Positions 24,672 to 32,892 of a stretch of 64,000 nt of DNA are shown piece after piece. The stretch spans positions 1 to 64,000 of the forward strand of contig NZ_LQPC01000031.1 of assembly GCF_002101705.1 (NCBI RefSeq), in the 5' to 3' direction. Origin of the DNA: Mycolicibacterium iranicum. Its GTDB lineage: Bacteria > Actinomycetota > Actinomycetes > Mycobacteriales > Mycobacteriaceae. Numbering within the stretch: position 1 is the first letter of the stretch; the number at the start of each line of letters is the position of its first letter. The translations under genes were made by a program, and so were the position numbers. The notes beneath the pieces are model-generated. The model had not been told where the DNA came from. It saw nothing but the letters and a program-made list of their open reading frames with translations, and ran no database searches.

Positions 24672-25120
24672 CAACCACTGATCGACCACGCACCAGCGGT
24701 GACCCGGTCGCTGCGGCCATGCACGCCGCCGAGGTGGCCGAGCCGAAGTTCGGAAAGTACTTCCTCATCCCTTTCCTCGGCTTGACTGTCGGCTACCTCG
24801 ACGACGAGCAGGCATGCACGGTGCACCTGCCTTTCGCGCCCCACCTCTGCAACGCAGGCGGCGGGGTGCACGGTGGGGTGCTGTCCACCGTCCTCGACAT
24901 CTCGATGGGGCACGCCTGCAACCGCTATCTGTCGGCCGGCTCGACCGTCGAAATGCAGATGCGATTCGTCCGTCCCGTCCGTTCCGACGTCACCGCCACC
25001 GGACGAATCATCCACCCCGGCAAGCGAATCGTTCAGCTGGAGTCACGAATGCTCGACGACACAGGACGCCTAGTTGCCACAGCCAACGGCTCGTGGTTCC
25101 GCCACGACGCAAACAACTGA
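24668..25120 (+). CDS. PaaI-family hotdog thioesterase
   Basis: A 150-residue single hotdog-domain protein that probably hydrolyses acyl-CoA. The segment CNAGGGVHGGVLSTVLDISMGHAC carries the PaaI-type HGG motif and the helix with the acidic residue, followed by STVEMQMRFVRPV and GRIIHPGKRIVQLESRMLDD. The ATG at 24668 overlaps the preceding stop (ATGA); earlier in-frame starts lie inside that gene. In this operon it could release a dead-end CoA ester or an end product. Confidence 0.88.
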   Translation: MTTTDRPRTSGDPVAAAMHAAEVAEPKFGKYFLIPFLGLTVGYLDDEQACTVHLPFAPHLCNAGGGVHGGVLSTVLDISMGHACNRYLSAGSTVEMQMRFVRPVRSDVTATGRIIHPGKRIVQLESRMLDDTGRLVATANGSWFRHDANN

Positions 25121-25159
25121 ATCACCAGCCCGACACTTTGACTCAATGAGGAGACCATC

Positions 25160-26140
25160 ATGCGACTGAGAATCGCACTGGCAGCTGCCTTTTCCGCCGT
25201 GGCGCTCGTCGTTCCCGCGTGCGGTGGCGGTACGACGAACACCGGTTCGGCCGAGGACTACCCGTCGGAGACACTCGACTGGACTGTGGCATTCGGCCCC
25301 GGCGGCGGCAACGATCTGATGGCCCGCAAGCTGGTGCAGATCATCCAGGAGGACGGCCTCTACCCCAGCGACATCGCCGTCGAGAACCGTGAGGGTGGCA
25401 GCGGCGCCACCGGATGGGGCTATCTGCTGTCTCAGCGCGGCAATCCTTACAACGTGTCCACCACCTCGGGTTCGTTCCTCACCACCCCGCTGCAGTCCAA
25501 TCCGGGCTGGACCTATAAGGACTTCACCCATGTGGGGCTGCTGGCCACCGACGATGCGCTGCTGCTCGTCAACGGCGACAGCAACATCAAGACCTACGAG
25601 GACTGGGTGGGCTTCGCCAAGAACAAGGGCACCGTCGTCGTCGGCGGGATCGGCACTGTGAACGTCGACTTCATCCTGCAGTCCCTGATCGCCGAGCACG
25701 CCGGCTACAACATCGAGTACGTGCCCTACAACGAGGAGGGCCAGGTGCAGACCTCGCTGCTCTCGGGCGCACTGGACGCGATGATCTCCAACCCCGGCTC
25801 CATCCTCGGACAGATCGAAGCCGGGGACATGCAACCGTTGCTTTTCACCGGCCCCGAGCGGCTCGAAGCGCTTCCCGACGTGCCGACAGGTGCCGAGAAG
25901 GGCATGAGTGATCTGCCGTCCATGCCGCGCGGGCTGATCCTGCCGCCCGATGTGCCCGACTACGCGAAGGACTGGTGGATCAAGACGATGCAGGACGTCG
26001 TCAAGAGCGACCAGTGGCAGACGTACCTGGCCGACAACTATCTCACCGAGGATCTGAAGTGGGGCGACGACTTCACCAGGTATCTCGAGCAGACCACCAC
26101 CGAGTTCGAGGAGACGCTCAAAGATCAGGGGGCACTGTGA
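25160..26140 (+). CDS. Tripartite tricarboxylate transporter substrate-binding lipoprotein (TctC family)
   Basis: Extracytoplasmic receptor of a TTT transporter, 326 residues. A lipoprotein signal MRLRIALAAAFSAVALVVPAC places the lipidated cysteine at about residue 21. The mature part has the family features FGPGGGNDLMARKL (the carboxylate-binding loop, usually PxGGxxD), NREGGSGATGWGYL and VPTGAEKGMSD. The Asp in GGGND is the likely anchor for a substrate carboxylate or amine. The ATG at 25160 follows GAGGAG. It begins after a 39-base gap, the largest within the first half of the operon. Confidence 0.92.
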   Translation: MRLRIALAAAFSAVALVVPACGGGTTNTGSAEDYPSETLDWTVAFGPGGGNDLMARKLVQIIQEDGLYPSDIAVENREGGSGATGWGYLLSQRGNPYNVSTTSGSFLTTPLQSNPGWTYKDFTHVGLLATDDALLLVNGDSNIKTYEDWVGFAKNKGTVVVGGIGTVNVDFILQSLIAEHAGYNIEYVPYNEEGQVQTSLLSGALDAMISNPGSILGQIEAGDMQPLLFTGPERLEALPDVPTGAEKGMSDLPSMPRGLILPPDVPDYAKDWWIKTMQDVVKSDQWQTYLADNYLTEDLKWGDDFTRYLEQTTTEFEETLKDQGAL

Positions 26141-26718
26141 CAACCGTCCCGCGAGCTGCAGCCTCCGACCCCGTGCCCGCCATGAATGTGGCCATGGCCA
26201 AGGCCGACAAGGTCAAACGGCACATAGATTGGCCGAAGTTGACGTTCCTCGGGTTGATCCTGCTGGGCTTCGCCTTCTACACCGAGATCGCGATGGGCAT
26301 GGAGTGGCGCACCGTGGCCGGACGGATCGGACCCGGCTACTTCCCCAGGCTGCTCGGATTCCTGGCAATCGCGATCACCGTCGTCGCGATGGTCCGGGAG
26401 CTGGTGCGCAGGCCCGCGGCCGACGCACCCGTCGACGCCGCGGAAGCCGCGGAGGAAGCCGCCGAGCCCGATCTCGGCCGACACCCGGTGGCCCTCCTCG
26501 GATTCGTCTTTGCTGCAGCAGCATTCGTCGGTCTGTTCGGAATCCTTGGCGCAGCCTTGTCCGGAATCCTGTTTCTCGGCGCGACGCTTTGGTCCCTCGA
26601 CCGCGAGCACCACCTGCGCGCGGTGATCGTCGCGATCGCAGTGCCAGTCCTTCTCTACCTTGCGTTCGAGTCCGGCCTCAATGTCGGGCTTCCGCAGGGA
26701 ATTCTGCCGATCGGCTGA
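26137..26718 (+). CDS. Tripartite tricarboxylate transporter small membrane subunit (TctB family)
   Basis: Small integral membrane subunit of about 193 residues. Four hydrophobic segments: LTFLGLILLGFAFYTEIAMG, LLGFLAIAITVVAMV, the pair in ALLGFVFAAAAFVGLFGILGA and ALSGILFLGATLW, and VIVAIAVPVLLYLAFESGL. An Ala/Glu/Asp-rich loop (residues about 90-108) lies between the second and third. GPGYFPRLLG is the conserved TctB segment. The start is GTG at 26137, overlapping the receptor stop (GTGA). Confidence 0.88.
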   Translation: MTTVPRAAASDPVPAMNVAMAKADKVKRHIDWPKLTFLGLILLGFAFYTEIAMGMEWRTVAGRIGPGYFPRLLGFLAIAITVVAMVRELVRRPAADAPVDAAEAAEEAAEPDLGRHPVALLGFVFAAAAFVGLFGILGAALSGILFLGATLWSLDREHHLRAVIVAIAVPVLLYLAFESGLNVGLPQGILPIG

Positions 26719-26728
26719 GGAAAATCCC

Positions 26729-28291
26729 ATGAGTCAGTTTCTTGAGGGGATCTACGCGATCCTCACGCTGCAGAACCTGCTTCTGCTCGCCGGCGGTGTG
26801 CTCATCGGCATGGTCGTCGGCGTGATCCCCGGAGTCGGACCGTCAGCCGGCCTGGCGATCCTGCTGCCGCTGACCTTCGGGCTGGATCCCACCGGCGCGA
26901 TCGTGATGCTGGCCGCCGTGTACTACGGCTCGATGTACGGCGGAACGATCACCTCGGTGCTGATCAACACACCCGGTGAATCCGCTACGGTGGCAAGCAC
27001 GTTCGACGGTTATCCGCTGGCGAAACAAGGTAGGGCCGGCCCGGCGCTGGTGATGGCTGCCCTCGCGTCGTTCGTAGCAGGCACCATCGGCGCAGTGCTG
27101 TTGGCGTTCGCAGCCCCCACCATCGCCGACTTCGCCAAGACGTTTGGACCTCCCGAGTACTTCCTCATCGTGCTGGCCGGCCTGCTGACGGTCATCGTGA
27201 TCCTCAAGGGCAACAAGCTCCTCGGAGCCCTCTCGGCCCTCATCGGCTTCGCCATCGGCACCGTGGGCATCGACATCGGCGGCGGTGAGCAGCGCTACAC
27301 CTTCGGGTCGGTGAACCTGATCAACGGCATCGACTTCATCCCGGTGGCCATCGGCCTCTTCGCCGTCGGCGAGGTCCTGCACACACTGTGGCGTGGCGGA
27401 CACCTGGAGAAGCTCGACTTCTTCGGGGTCTCGGCACGAAGCCGCGGCTTCTGGCCGACGAAGACAGATATCCGCGAGTCGACGGGTCCTGCACTGCGCG
27501 GATCCTTCCTCGGATTCGGCGTCGGCGTCACGCCGGGCGCCGGAGCGACGATCGCTTCGCTGATGGCCTACAACGTCGAGAAATCGGTGTCCAAGACGCC
27601 GGAGAAGTTCGGCAAAGGCGCGATGGCCGGACTGGTCGGCCCTGAAGCCGCCAACAACGCGGCATCCTCCGGCGCCCTGGCCCCGCTTCTCACGCTGGGA
27701 ATCCCCGGCGGCGGCGCGACCGCGGTACTGCTCGGCGGCTTCCTGATGTGGGGTCTGCAACCGGGACCGCTGCTGATGGAACAGAATCCGGAGTTCGCGT
27801 GGGGCCTGATCGCCAGCATGTTCCTGGGCAACATCATGTTGCTCCTGGTGAACGTGTTTTGTATCCCCGGTTTCGCGAGCATCGCCCGCGTGCCGTTCCG
27901 GGTGCTCGGACCGATCGTCATCGTGCTCTGCGTGCTGGGCACGTTCGCCGTCAACAACAGCCTGCTCGACGTGCAGATCATGTTGGTATGCGGCGTGCTG
28001 GGGTTCTTCGTGCGGATCTACGGCCTGTCCCCCGCGGCTCTTGTCATCGCACTGGTTCTCGGTCCGCTGGCCGAGGAGACACTGCGGCAGACGATGGTGA
28101 TCTCCGGAGGCAGCCTGGACGTGTTCGTCCAGCGCGGCACGTCGATCGGCATCCTCTGCTTCATCGCGTTCCTGTTCCTGATTCCTGTGATCAAGAAGCC
28201 GGTCCGCAAGGTGACCGACGCTGCGCTGCAACTGGTTTCGCTGAAGCGCCGCGGCAACGCCGAAGAAATCAAAGAGCGGGAACACGCCTGA
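26729..28291 (+). CDS. Tripartite tricarboxylate transporter large permease (TctA family)
   Basis: Main membrane channel of the TTT system, 520 residues with about 11-12 membrane segments. The family motifs are clear: GMVVGVIPGVGPSAGLAILLPLTFGLDP, YYGSMYGGTITSVLINTPGES, SFLGFGVGVTPGAGATIASLMAY, VGPEAANNAASSGALAPLLTLGIPGGGATAVLLGG. The ATG at 26729 lies 10 bases after tctB. With the receptor and small subunit it should import a di- or tricarboxylate using an ion gradient. Confidence 0.95.
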   Translation: MSQFLEGIYAILTLQNLLLLAGGVLIGMVVGVIPGVGPSAGLAILLPLTFGLDPTGAIVMLAAVYYGSMYGGTITSVLINTPGESATVASTFDGYPLAKQGRAGPALVMAALASFVAGTIGAVLLAFAAPTIADFAKTFGPPEYFLIVLAGLLTVIVILKGNKLLGALSALIGFAIGTVGIDIGGGEQRYTFGSVNLINGIDFIPVAIGLFAVGEVLHTLWRGGHLEKLDFFGVSARSRGFWPTKTDIRESTGPALRGSFLGFGVGVTPGAGATIASLMAYNVEKSVSKTPEKFGKGAMAGLVGPEAANNAASSGALAPLLTLGIPGGGATAVLLGGFLMWGLQPGPLLMEQNPEFAWGLIASMFLGNIMLLLVNVFCIPGFASIARVPFRVLGPIVIVLCVLGTFAVNNSLLDVQIMLVCGVLGFFVRIYGLSPAALVIALVLGPLAEETLRQTMVISGGSLDVFVQRGTSIGILCFIAFLFLIPVIKKPVRKVTDAALQLVSLKRRGNAEEIKEREHA

Positions 28292-28788
28292 TGAACATCG
28301 GCACACTGCTGCTCACGGCGGCAGCAGCGGTGGCAGGCGCTGCGGTGGCGACGCTGCTGCACCTGCCCGCTGCACCGCTGCTGGGCGCGATGGTAGGTGT
28401 GGCCCTCGTCAACATCCTGCACAGCTCGGTCTTCGAAATCCCGTCGGCGGGCAAGTGGATCGTCTACGTCCTGATCGGATGGCTGCTCGGTGCCACCGTC
28501 AGCCGGGAGACGTTGTCGCAGTTGAAGTCTGCTGCGGTTCCGATCGTCGTCACCGTCGTTGCCTTTCTCGTTTTCGGGTTGGTCGCAGCGGTGCTGCTGT
28601 GGAAATTCGCCAACCTCGACTCGATCACCGCGCTGCTGGCCACCGCACCAGGCGGTATCGCGCAAATGGGCGCGATGTCGGCGACCGCGGGAGCGAACGT
28701 TCCGATCGTGCTGACCATCCATGTCCTGCGGATCACGTCAGTGATCGTGCTCATGACGGTTGGCCTGAAACTCATGGGAGGCCGCTGA
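28291..28788 (+). CDS. AbrB-family membrane protein, single repeat
   Basis: A 165-residue membrane protein resembling one half of the AbrB/YhaH-type duplicated family (about 150 residues per repeat). The segments APLLGAMVGVALVNI, AGKWIVYVLIGWLLGATVSRETL and ITALLATAPGGIAQMGAMSATAGANVPIVLTIHVLRI are typical, with five or six hydrophobic stretches. Start and stop are one-base overlaps (TGATG) with tctA and the second CoA-transferase, so it belongs to the transporter operon. A role as an auxiliary transport subunit is inference. Confidence 0.82.
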   Translation: MNIGTLLLTAAAAVAGAAVATLLHLPAAPLLGAMVGVALVNILHSSVFEIPSAGKWIVYVLIGWLLGATVSRETLSQLKSAAVPIVVTVVAFLVFGLVAAVLLWKFANLDSITALLATAPGGIAQMGAMSATAGANVPIVLTIHVLRITSVIVLMTVGLKLMGGR

Positions 28789-29963
28789 TGGAAACACCCC
28801 CGCCCGCTGCTCGTCCGCTGTCCGGCATCCGCGTCGTCGACCTCAGCCGTGCCCTCGCGGGCCCCTACGCGACGATGATGATGGCCGATGCCGGCGCCGA
28901 CGTCATCAAGGTGGAGCCGCCGGGCGGTGACGACAGCCGCAACTGGCTGCCGTACGTCGACCGCGACGGACACCGCGAATCGGCGTACTACATGAGCGCA
29001 AACCGCAACAAGCGTTCCGTGGTGCTCGACCTCAAGGACCCGGAGTGCGCCGACAGACTTCGCTGGCTCGCCTCGCAGGCTGACGTGCTCGTCGAGAACT
29101 ACCGACCCGGCGTGTTGGATCGGCTCGGCCTCGGACTCGACGCCCTGCGTCAGCTCAATCCCCGGCTGGTGACGTTGTCGATCACCGGTTTCGGAAAGGA
29201 CGGCCCCGACGGCAAGCGACCCGGATTCGATCAGATCGTGCAGGCCGAGGGCGGCCTGATGACGCTGACCGGAAGCCCGACCACGGGACCGCAACGCGTC
29301 GGCGTTCCGATGTGCGACATCCTGGCCGGGATGTTCGGGGCCTTCGGAGTGATGACGGCGCTGCAGGCCCGCGCGCGCACCGGCCGCGGGCAGCACGTCG
29401 AAACCTCTTTGCTGGCAGCGGTTGTCGGGGTTCACGTCTTCCACGGGGTGGGTTGGCTGGCTGCCGGGGTGGAACCGGCCCTCACCGGGAACCGACACCC
29501 CTCCATCGCCCCGTACGGGGTGTTCGAGTGCACCGACTCAGACATCGTCATCGCAGTCGGCTCCGAGGCGCTGTGGCGTAAGTTCGCTCCGATCGTGGGC
29601 CTCGATCCCAACAGGGACGACATCGCCACCAACATCGCCAGGGTCGCCCGCGCGGGCGAACTACAGAAAGAGATCAACGCACTGCTTGCTGAACGCCGCG
29701 CCGACGAGGTGATCGCCGCGCTGGATTCCGCCGGAGTCCCAGCAGGGCGCATACGAACCGTCCCGGAGGTGTACGACTGGGAACAGGTCCGTCGATCGAT
29801 GATCATGACGGTGCCCCACCCGACGCTGGGAGATCTCGAAATGCCTGCATCGCCGCTGCACCTCTCCGACGTTGCGCAGCGCCGGGCGGAAGCCCCTCCG
29901 GGGCTGGGCGCCGACCAGGATGAGGTGTTCGCGGACTACGCATCGACAGGAGGTGGCCGATGA
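28788..29963 (+). CDS. CoA-transferase family III (CaiB/BaiF), second copy
   Basis: A 391-residue paralogue of the first island transferase. It has LSGIRVVDLSRALAGPYATMMMADAGADVIKVEPPGGDDSR, VENYRPGVLDRLGL and ISGFGKDGPDGKRPGFDQIVQAEGG-type segments (ITGF here), with the presumed catalytic Asp in RPGFDQ. The two copies differ enough that a recent duplication is unlikely. One may activate the imported acid and the other a downstream acid. It is coupled to AbrB (TGATG) and to the oxidase (ATGA). Confidence 0.92.
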   Translation: METPPPAARPLSGIRVVDLSRALAGPYATMMMADAGADVIKVEPPGGDDSRNWLPYVDRDGHRESAYYMSANRNKRSVVLDLKDPECADRLRWLASQADVLVENYRPGVLDRLGLGLDALRQLNPRLVTLSITGFGKDGPDGKRPGFDQIVQAEGGLMTLTGSPTTGPQRVGVPMCDILAGMFGAFGVMTALQARARTGRGQHVETSLLAAVVGVHVFHGVGWLAAGVEPALTGNRHPSIAPYGVFECTDSDIVIAVGSEALWRKFAPIVGLDPNRDDIATNIARVARAGELQKEINALLAERRADEVIAALDSAGVPAGRIRTVPEVYDWEQVRRSMIMTVPHPTLGDLEMPASPLHLSDVAQRRAEAPPGLGADQDEVFADYASTGGGR

Positions 29964-31168
29964 GCCGACGGGTCGCAGTGATCGGCGGAGGAATCGTCGG
30001 GGCGGCGGTCGCCAGAGAACTGCTGGTCCGCCGGCCGGATGCCGAGGTCACGGTTTTCGAGAAGGAGGACCGGCTGGCATCACACCAGACCGGTCGCAAC
30101 AGCGGCGTCGTACATGCGGGCCTGTATTACCAGCCGGGGTCGGCGAAAGCCCTGCTGTGTCGCCGCGGCGTCGGGCTGCTGGAGGAGTACTGCGCGCAAC
30201 GCGGGATCACACGGATCGCGTGCGGCAAGGTACTGGTGGCGCTCAACGAGGTGGAACGGTTACGACTGGCCGACATCGAAGACCGTGCCAGGGCGAACGG
30301 CGTACCCGGCATCCGCGTCATCGGCAAGGCGGAACTGCGGGAGTTGGAGCCGCACGTGCAGGGCATCGCCGCGCTGCACTCGCCGTCTACATCGATCGTC
30401 GACTACGCCGAGGTGACGCACGCTCTGGCCGCGGACGCAGCGGCGGCCGGGGCGAAAATCCTGCTGGGGTACGAAGTCACCGGGCTGCGGGTGCGGGGCG
30501 GCGAGGTGATTGTCAGTACACGAAGCGGCGGCGGTTTCGGTGAGGAGGCGTTCGACCAGGTGATCGCCTGCGGCGGTCTGCAGAGCGACCGGCTCGCCGA
30601 GATGGCTGGTGACGGACCGGATCCGGTGATCATGCCTTTTCGCGGCGAGTACTACGCGCTCAAGCCACACCGCCGAGGGCTGGTCAACGGCCTGGTTTAT
30701 CCAGTGCCAGACCCCCGCTACCCGTTCCTCGGTGTTCACGTCACGCCACGCGTTGACGGTGAGGTTCTGATCGGCCCCAATGCAGTGCTGGCGCTGGCCC
30801 GTGAGGGCTATACGTGGAAGAACGTGTCCCCCGCGGATCTCGCCGGTGTGGCACGCACCCCGGCATTCTGGCGGTTCGCCCGCCAGCACTGGCGCACCGG
30901 CATCAGGGAGATGTACGGCAGCCTCAGCAAGAAGCGCTTCGTCGCCGCTGCCCGGGCGTATGTTCCCGAGCTCTCCGACCACGACGTCGTGCCGGGCACC
31001 GCGGGCATCCGCGCCCAGGCACTGGACGCCGACGGCGGGCTCGTCGACGACTTCCGCATCAGCATCCGTGACCGCATCGTCGTGCTTCGCAACGCCCCGT
31101 CCCCGGCGGCGACTTCTGCCTTGGCCATCGCCGAACACGTCGTCTCGACACTGGAAGGCCAAGCATGA
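29960..31168 (+). CDS. lhgO: L-2-hydroxyglutarate oxidase family FAD enzyme
   Basis: FAD-dependent oxidoreductase of the DAO fold, 402 residues. It has GGGIVGAAVARELL (FAD-binding) at about 9-22, the LhgO hallmark TGRNSGVVHAGLYY at about 38-51, SIVDYAEVTHAL, the segment PFRGEYYAL, HVTPRVDGEVLIGPNAVLA and C-terminal LRNAPSPAATSALAIAEHV. Known members oxidise L-2-hydroxyglutarate to 2-oxoglutarate at the membrane, passing electrons to quinone. In this operon the substrate may be another 2-hydroxy-dicarboxylate. The start overlaps the previous stop by four bases. Confidence 0.9.
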   Translation: MSRRVAVIGGGIVGAAVARELLVRRPDAEVTVFEKEDRLASHQTGRNSGVVHAGLYYQPGSAKALLCRRGVGLLEEYCAQRGITRIACGKVLVALNEVERLRLADIEDRARANGVPGIRVIGKAELRELEPHVQGIAALHSPSTSIVDYAEVTHALAADAAAAGAKILLGYEVTGLRVRGGEVIVSTRSGGGFGEEAFDQVIACGGLQSDRLAEMAGDGPDPVIMPFRGEYYALKPHRRGLVNGLVYPVPDPRYPFLGVHVTPRVDGEVLIGPNAVLALAREGYTWKNVSPADLAGVARTPAFWRFARQHWRTGIREMYGSLSKKRFVAAARAYVPELSDHDVVPGTAGIRAQALDADGGLVDDFRISIRDRIVVLRNAPSPAATSALAIAEHVVSTLEGQA

Positions 31169-32064
31169 CAGGTCTTCTCGACAAGGGGCTCTGGGGCGTG
31201 CTGGCCACACCGTTTGATGAGCATCTCAGCGTCGACTTCGAGTCGCTACGCAACGAGGTCGCGTCGTTCACCGAGGACGGATGCTGCGGACTGGTCGCTC
31301 TCGGCGTATTCGGCGAGGCTGCGTCGCTGACGCCGGCGGAAGCCGCCGCGGTGGCACAGACGGTCTCGTCGTCGACGGACCTTCCGTACGTCCTGGGACT
31401 TTCGGAGCGCAGCCCGGATTCGGTGGTGTCCCAGGCGCTGCAGCTGCTCGGCGCAGTGTCACGGCCGCCGACGGCGCTGATGGCCCAGATCAGTGACGCT
31501 GATCCGGCGGTGGCTGCCGAATCGTTGCGGCGGCTCTACGAGGAGACAGGTATCGGGGTGCTGATCCAGGACTATCCCGTGGTGTCTGGTGTCAGCGTCA
31601 CCGACGAGCAGGTCGTCGCACTGGTACGGGCATGTCCGTTCGCAGTGGGAGTGAAGTCCGAGACGCCACCGACCTCGGTCGCGGTCGCCCATCTCACATC
31701 CAGCGTCGACGTGCCGGTGTTCGGCGGACTCGGCGGGGTCGGCCTGCTCGACGAACTGGCGGCGGGCTCGGCCGGCGCGATGACGGGGTTCAGCCATCCG
31801 GCGGTGCTCGCATCTGTGCTGCGTGCCCACAACGAGGGCGGATTCGCTTCTGCTCGCGAGGTTTTCGCACCATGGCTGCCGCTGGCGAACTTCGAGGGCC
31901 AGCTTCGGGTCGGACTGTCGATCCGCAAGGAGGTCCTGCGGCGGCGCGGTGTCATCGCCGGTGCCCGAGTCCGGCCCCCCGCACTGTCGTTACCGGCCTC
32001 GCTGGTTCCGCTACTCGATCGACATCTGGCGACGCTTCCCGTCATCGACCACACCTCCCGGTAA
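31165..32064 (+). CDS. DapA/NAL-family aldolase or dehydratase
   Basis: A 299-residue TIM-barrel protein of the dihydrodipicolinate synthase/N-acetylneuraminate lyase superfamily. Expected landmarks are present in modified form: LGVFGEAASLT in place of GTTGE, QDYPVVSG with the active-site Tyr near 133, and VGVKSETPPT with the Schiff-base Lys at about 162. Members cleave or condense pyruvate-type 2-oxoacids, so it may split a 4-hydroxy-2-oxo acid made by the oxidase. dapA itself is expected elsewhere, and the divergent motifs argue against lysine synthesis. It starts with a four-base overlap. Confidence 0.85.
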   Translation: MTGLLDKGLWGVLATPFDEHLSVDFESLRNEVASFTEDGCCGLVALGVFGEAASLTPAEAAAVAQTVSSSTDLPYVLGLSERSPDSVVSQALQLLGAVSRPPTALMAQISDADPAVAAESLRRLYEETGIGVLIQDYPVVSGVSVTDEQVVALVRACPFAVGVKSETPPTSVAVAHLTSSVDVPVFGGLGGVGLLDELAAGSAGAMTGFSHPAVLASVLRAHNEGGFASAREVFAPWLPLANFEGQLRVGLSIRKEVLRRRGVIAGARVRPPALSLPASLVPLLDRHLATLPVIDHTSR

Positions 32065-32073
32065 GGAGAATCC

Positions 32074-32862
32074 ATGGATCTCGGTATCGCCGGCCGCACC
32101 GCCCTGGTGCTGGGCGCCAGCGGTGGGCTCGGCGGCGCGATCGCTGCGCGACTCGCCGAGGAAGGCGCCAACGTCGCGGTCGCCGGGCGCTCGCAGGAAG
32201 GACTGGCCGCCACGGCAGCCCGCATCGAACAGGCGGGAGTCAAAGCCCTGCCGCTGACCTGGGATCTCGAGGAGCTGGCTCGCATCGAAACCGCTGTCGC
32301 AGAGGTAGAGTCGGCATTCGGTCCGATCGACATCCTGGTCAACAACACCGGTGGCCCTCCGCCGACTCCGGTCTCCGGCCAGAACACCGAAACCTGGCGC
32401 GACAGCTTCCAGACGATGATCCTTTCGGTCATCGCGCTGACCGACCGTGTGGTACCCGGTATGCGGGAACGCGGTTGGGGCAGGATCCTGACGTCGACGT
32501 CGTCGGGAGCACTGTCCCCCATCCCGAACCTGGGGCTCTCCAACACGCTGCGCGCCAGCCTCCATGCATGGTCGAAGACGCTGGCCGACGAGGTGGGCCG
32601 CGATGGAGTCACCAGCAATGTCCTTGTGCCCGGGCGCATCGCGACCGACCGCACCCGCTTCCTCGACGAGAAGCGTGCCGCGCGCGAGCACAAGAGTGTC
32701 GAAGAGATCGCGACGGCCAGCGCGGCCACGATGGCCCTGGGCCGCTACGGCACACCCGATGAATACGCCGATGCCGCGGCGTTCCTGTGCAGCGACCGCG
32801 CTTCCTACATCACCGGGGTCGTGCTGCGCGTCGACGGCGGTCTGATCCGCTCCATCGTTTAA
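32074..32862 (+). CDS. Short-chain dehydrogenase/reductase with altered active site
   Basis: A 262-residue Rossmann protein. The cofactor loop VLGASGGLGGAIAARL (about 12-27) and the NNTGG strand are present. The usual catalytic YxxxK is replaced: LGLSNTLRASLHAWSKTLADEV aligns Ser and Arg (SNTLR) with Tyr and Lys. This matches an SDR subgroup with LSN..R in that place, whose chemistry is not well defined. The C-terminal Gly-rich end (ITGVVLRVDGGLIRSIV) is standard. RBS GGAGAA precedes the ATG; it lies 9 bases after the aldolase. Confidence 0.85.
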   Translation: MDLGIAGRTALVLGASGGLGGAIAARLAEEGANVAVAGRSQEGLAATAARIEQAGVKALPLTWDLEELARIETAVAEVESAFGPIDILVNNTGGPPPTPVSGQNTETWRDSFQTMILSVIALTDRVVPGMRERGWGRILTSTSSGALSPIPNLGLSNTLRASLHAWSKTLADEVGRDGVTSNVLVPGRIATDRTRFLDEKRAAREHKSVEEIATASAATMALGRYGTPDEYADAAAFLCSDRASYITGVVLRVDGGLIRSIV

Positions 32863-32892
32863 CTCGAAACTTCGCTACCTGAAGGAGATCCC

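Noticed and set aside
26843..28306. 487-residue minus-strand frame over tctA
   Set aside because: Antisense to a textbook TctA sequence; composition (His, Gln, Glu, Arg) is typical of GC-rich shadows.
31165..32064. Assignment of the aldolase as lysine-pathway dapA
   Set aside because: The GTTGE and lysine-site motifs are altered and the gene sits within a catabolic operon; only the superfamily can be supported.
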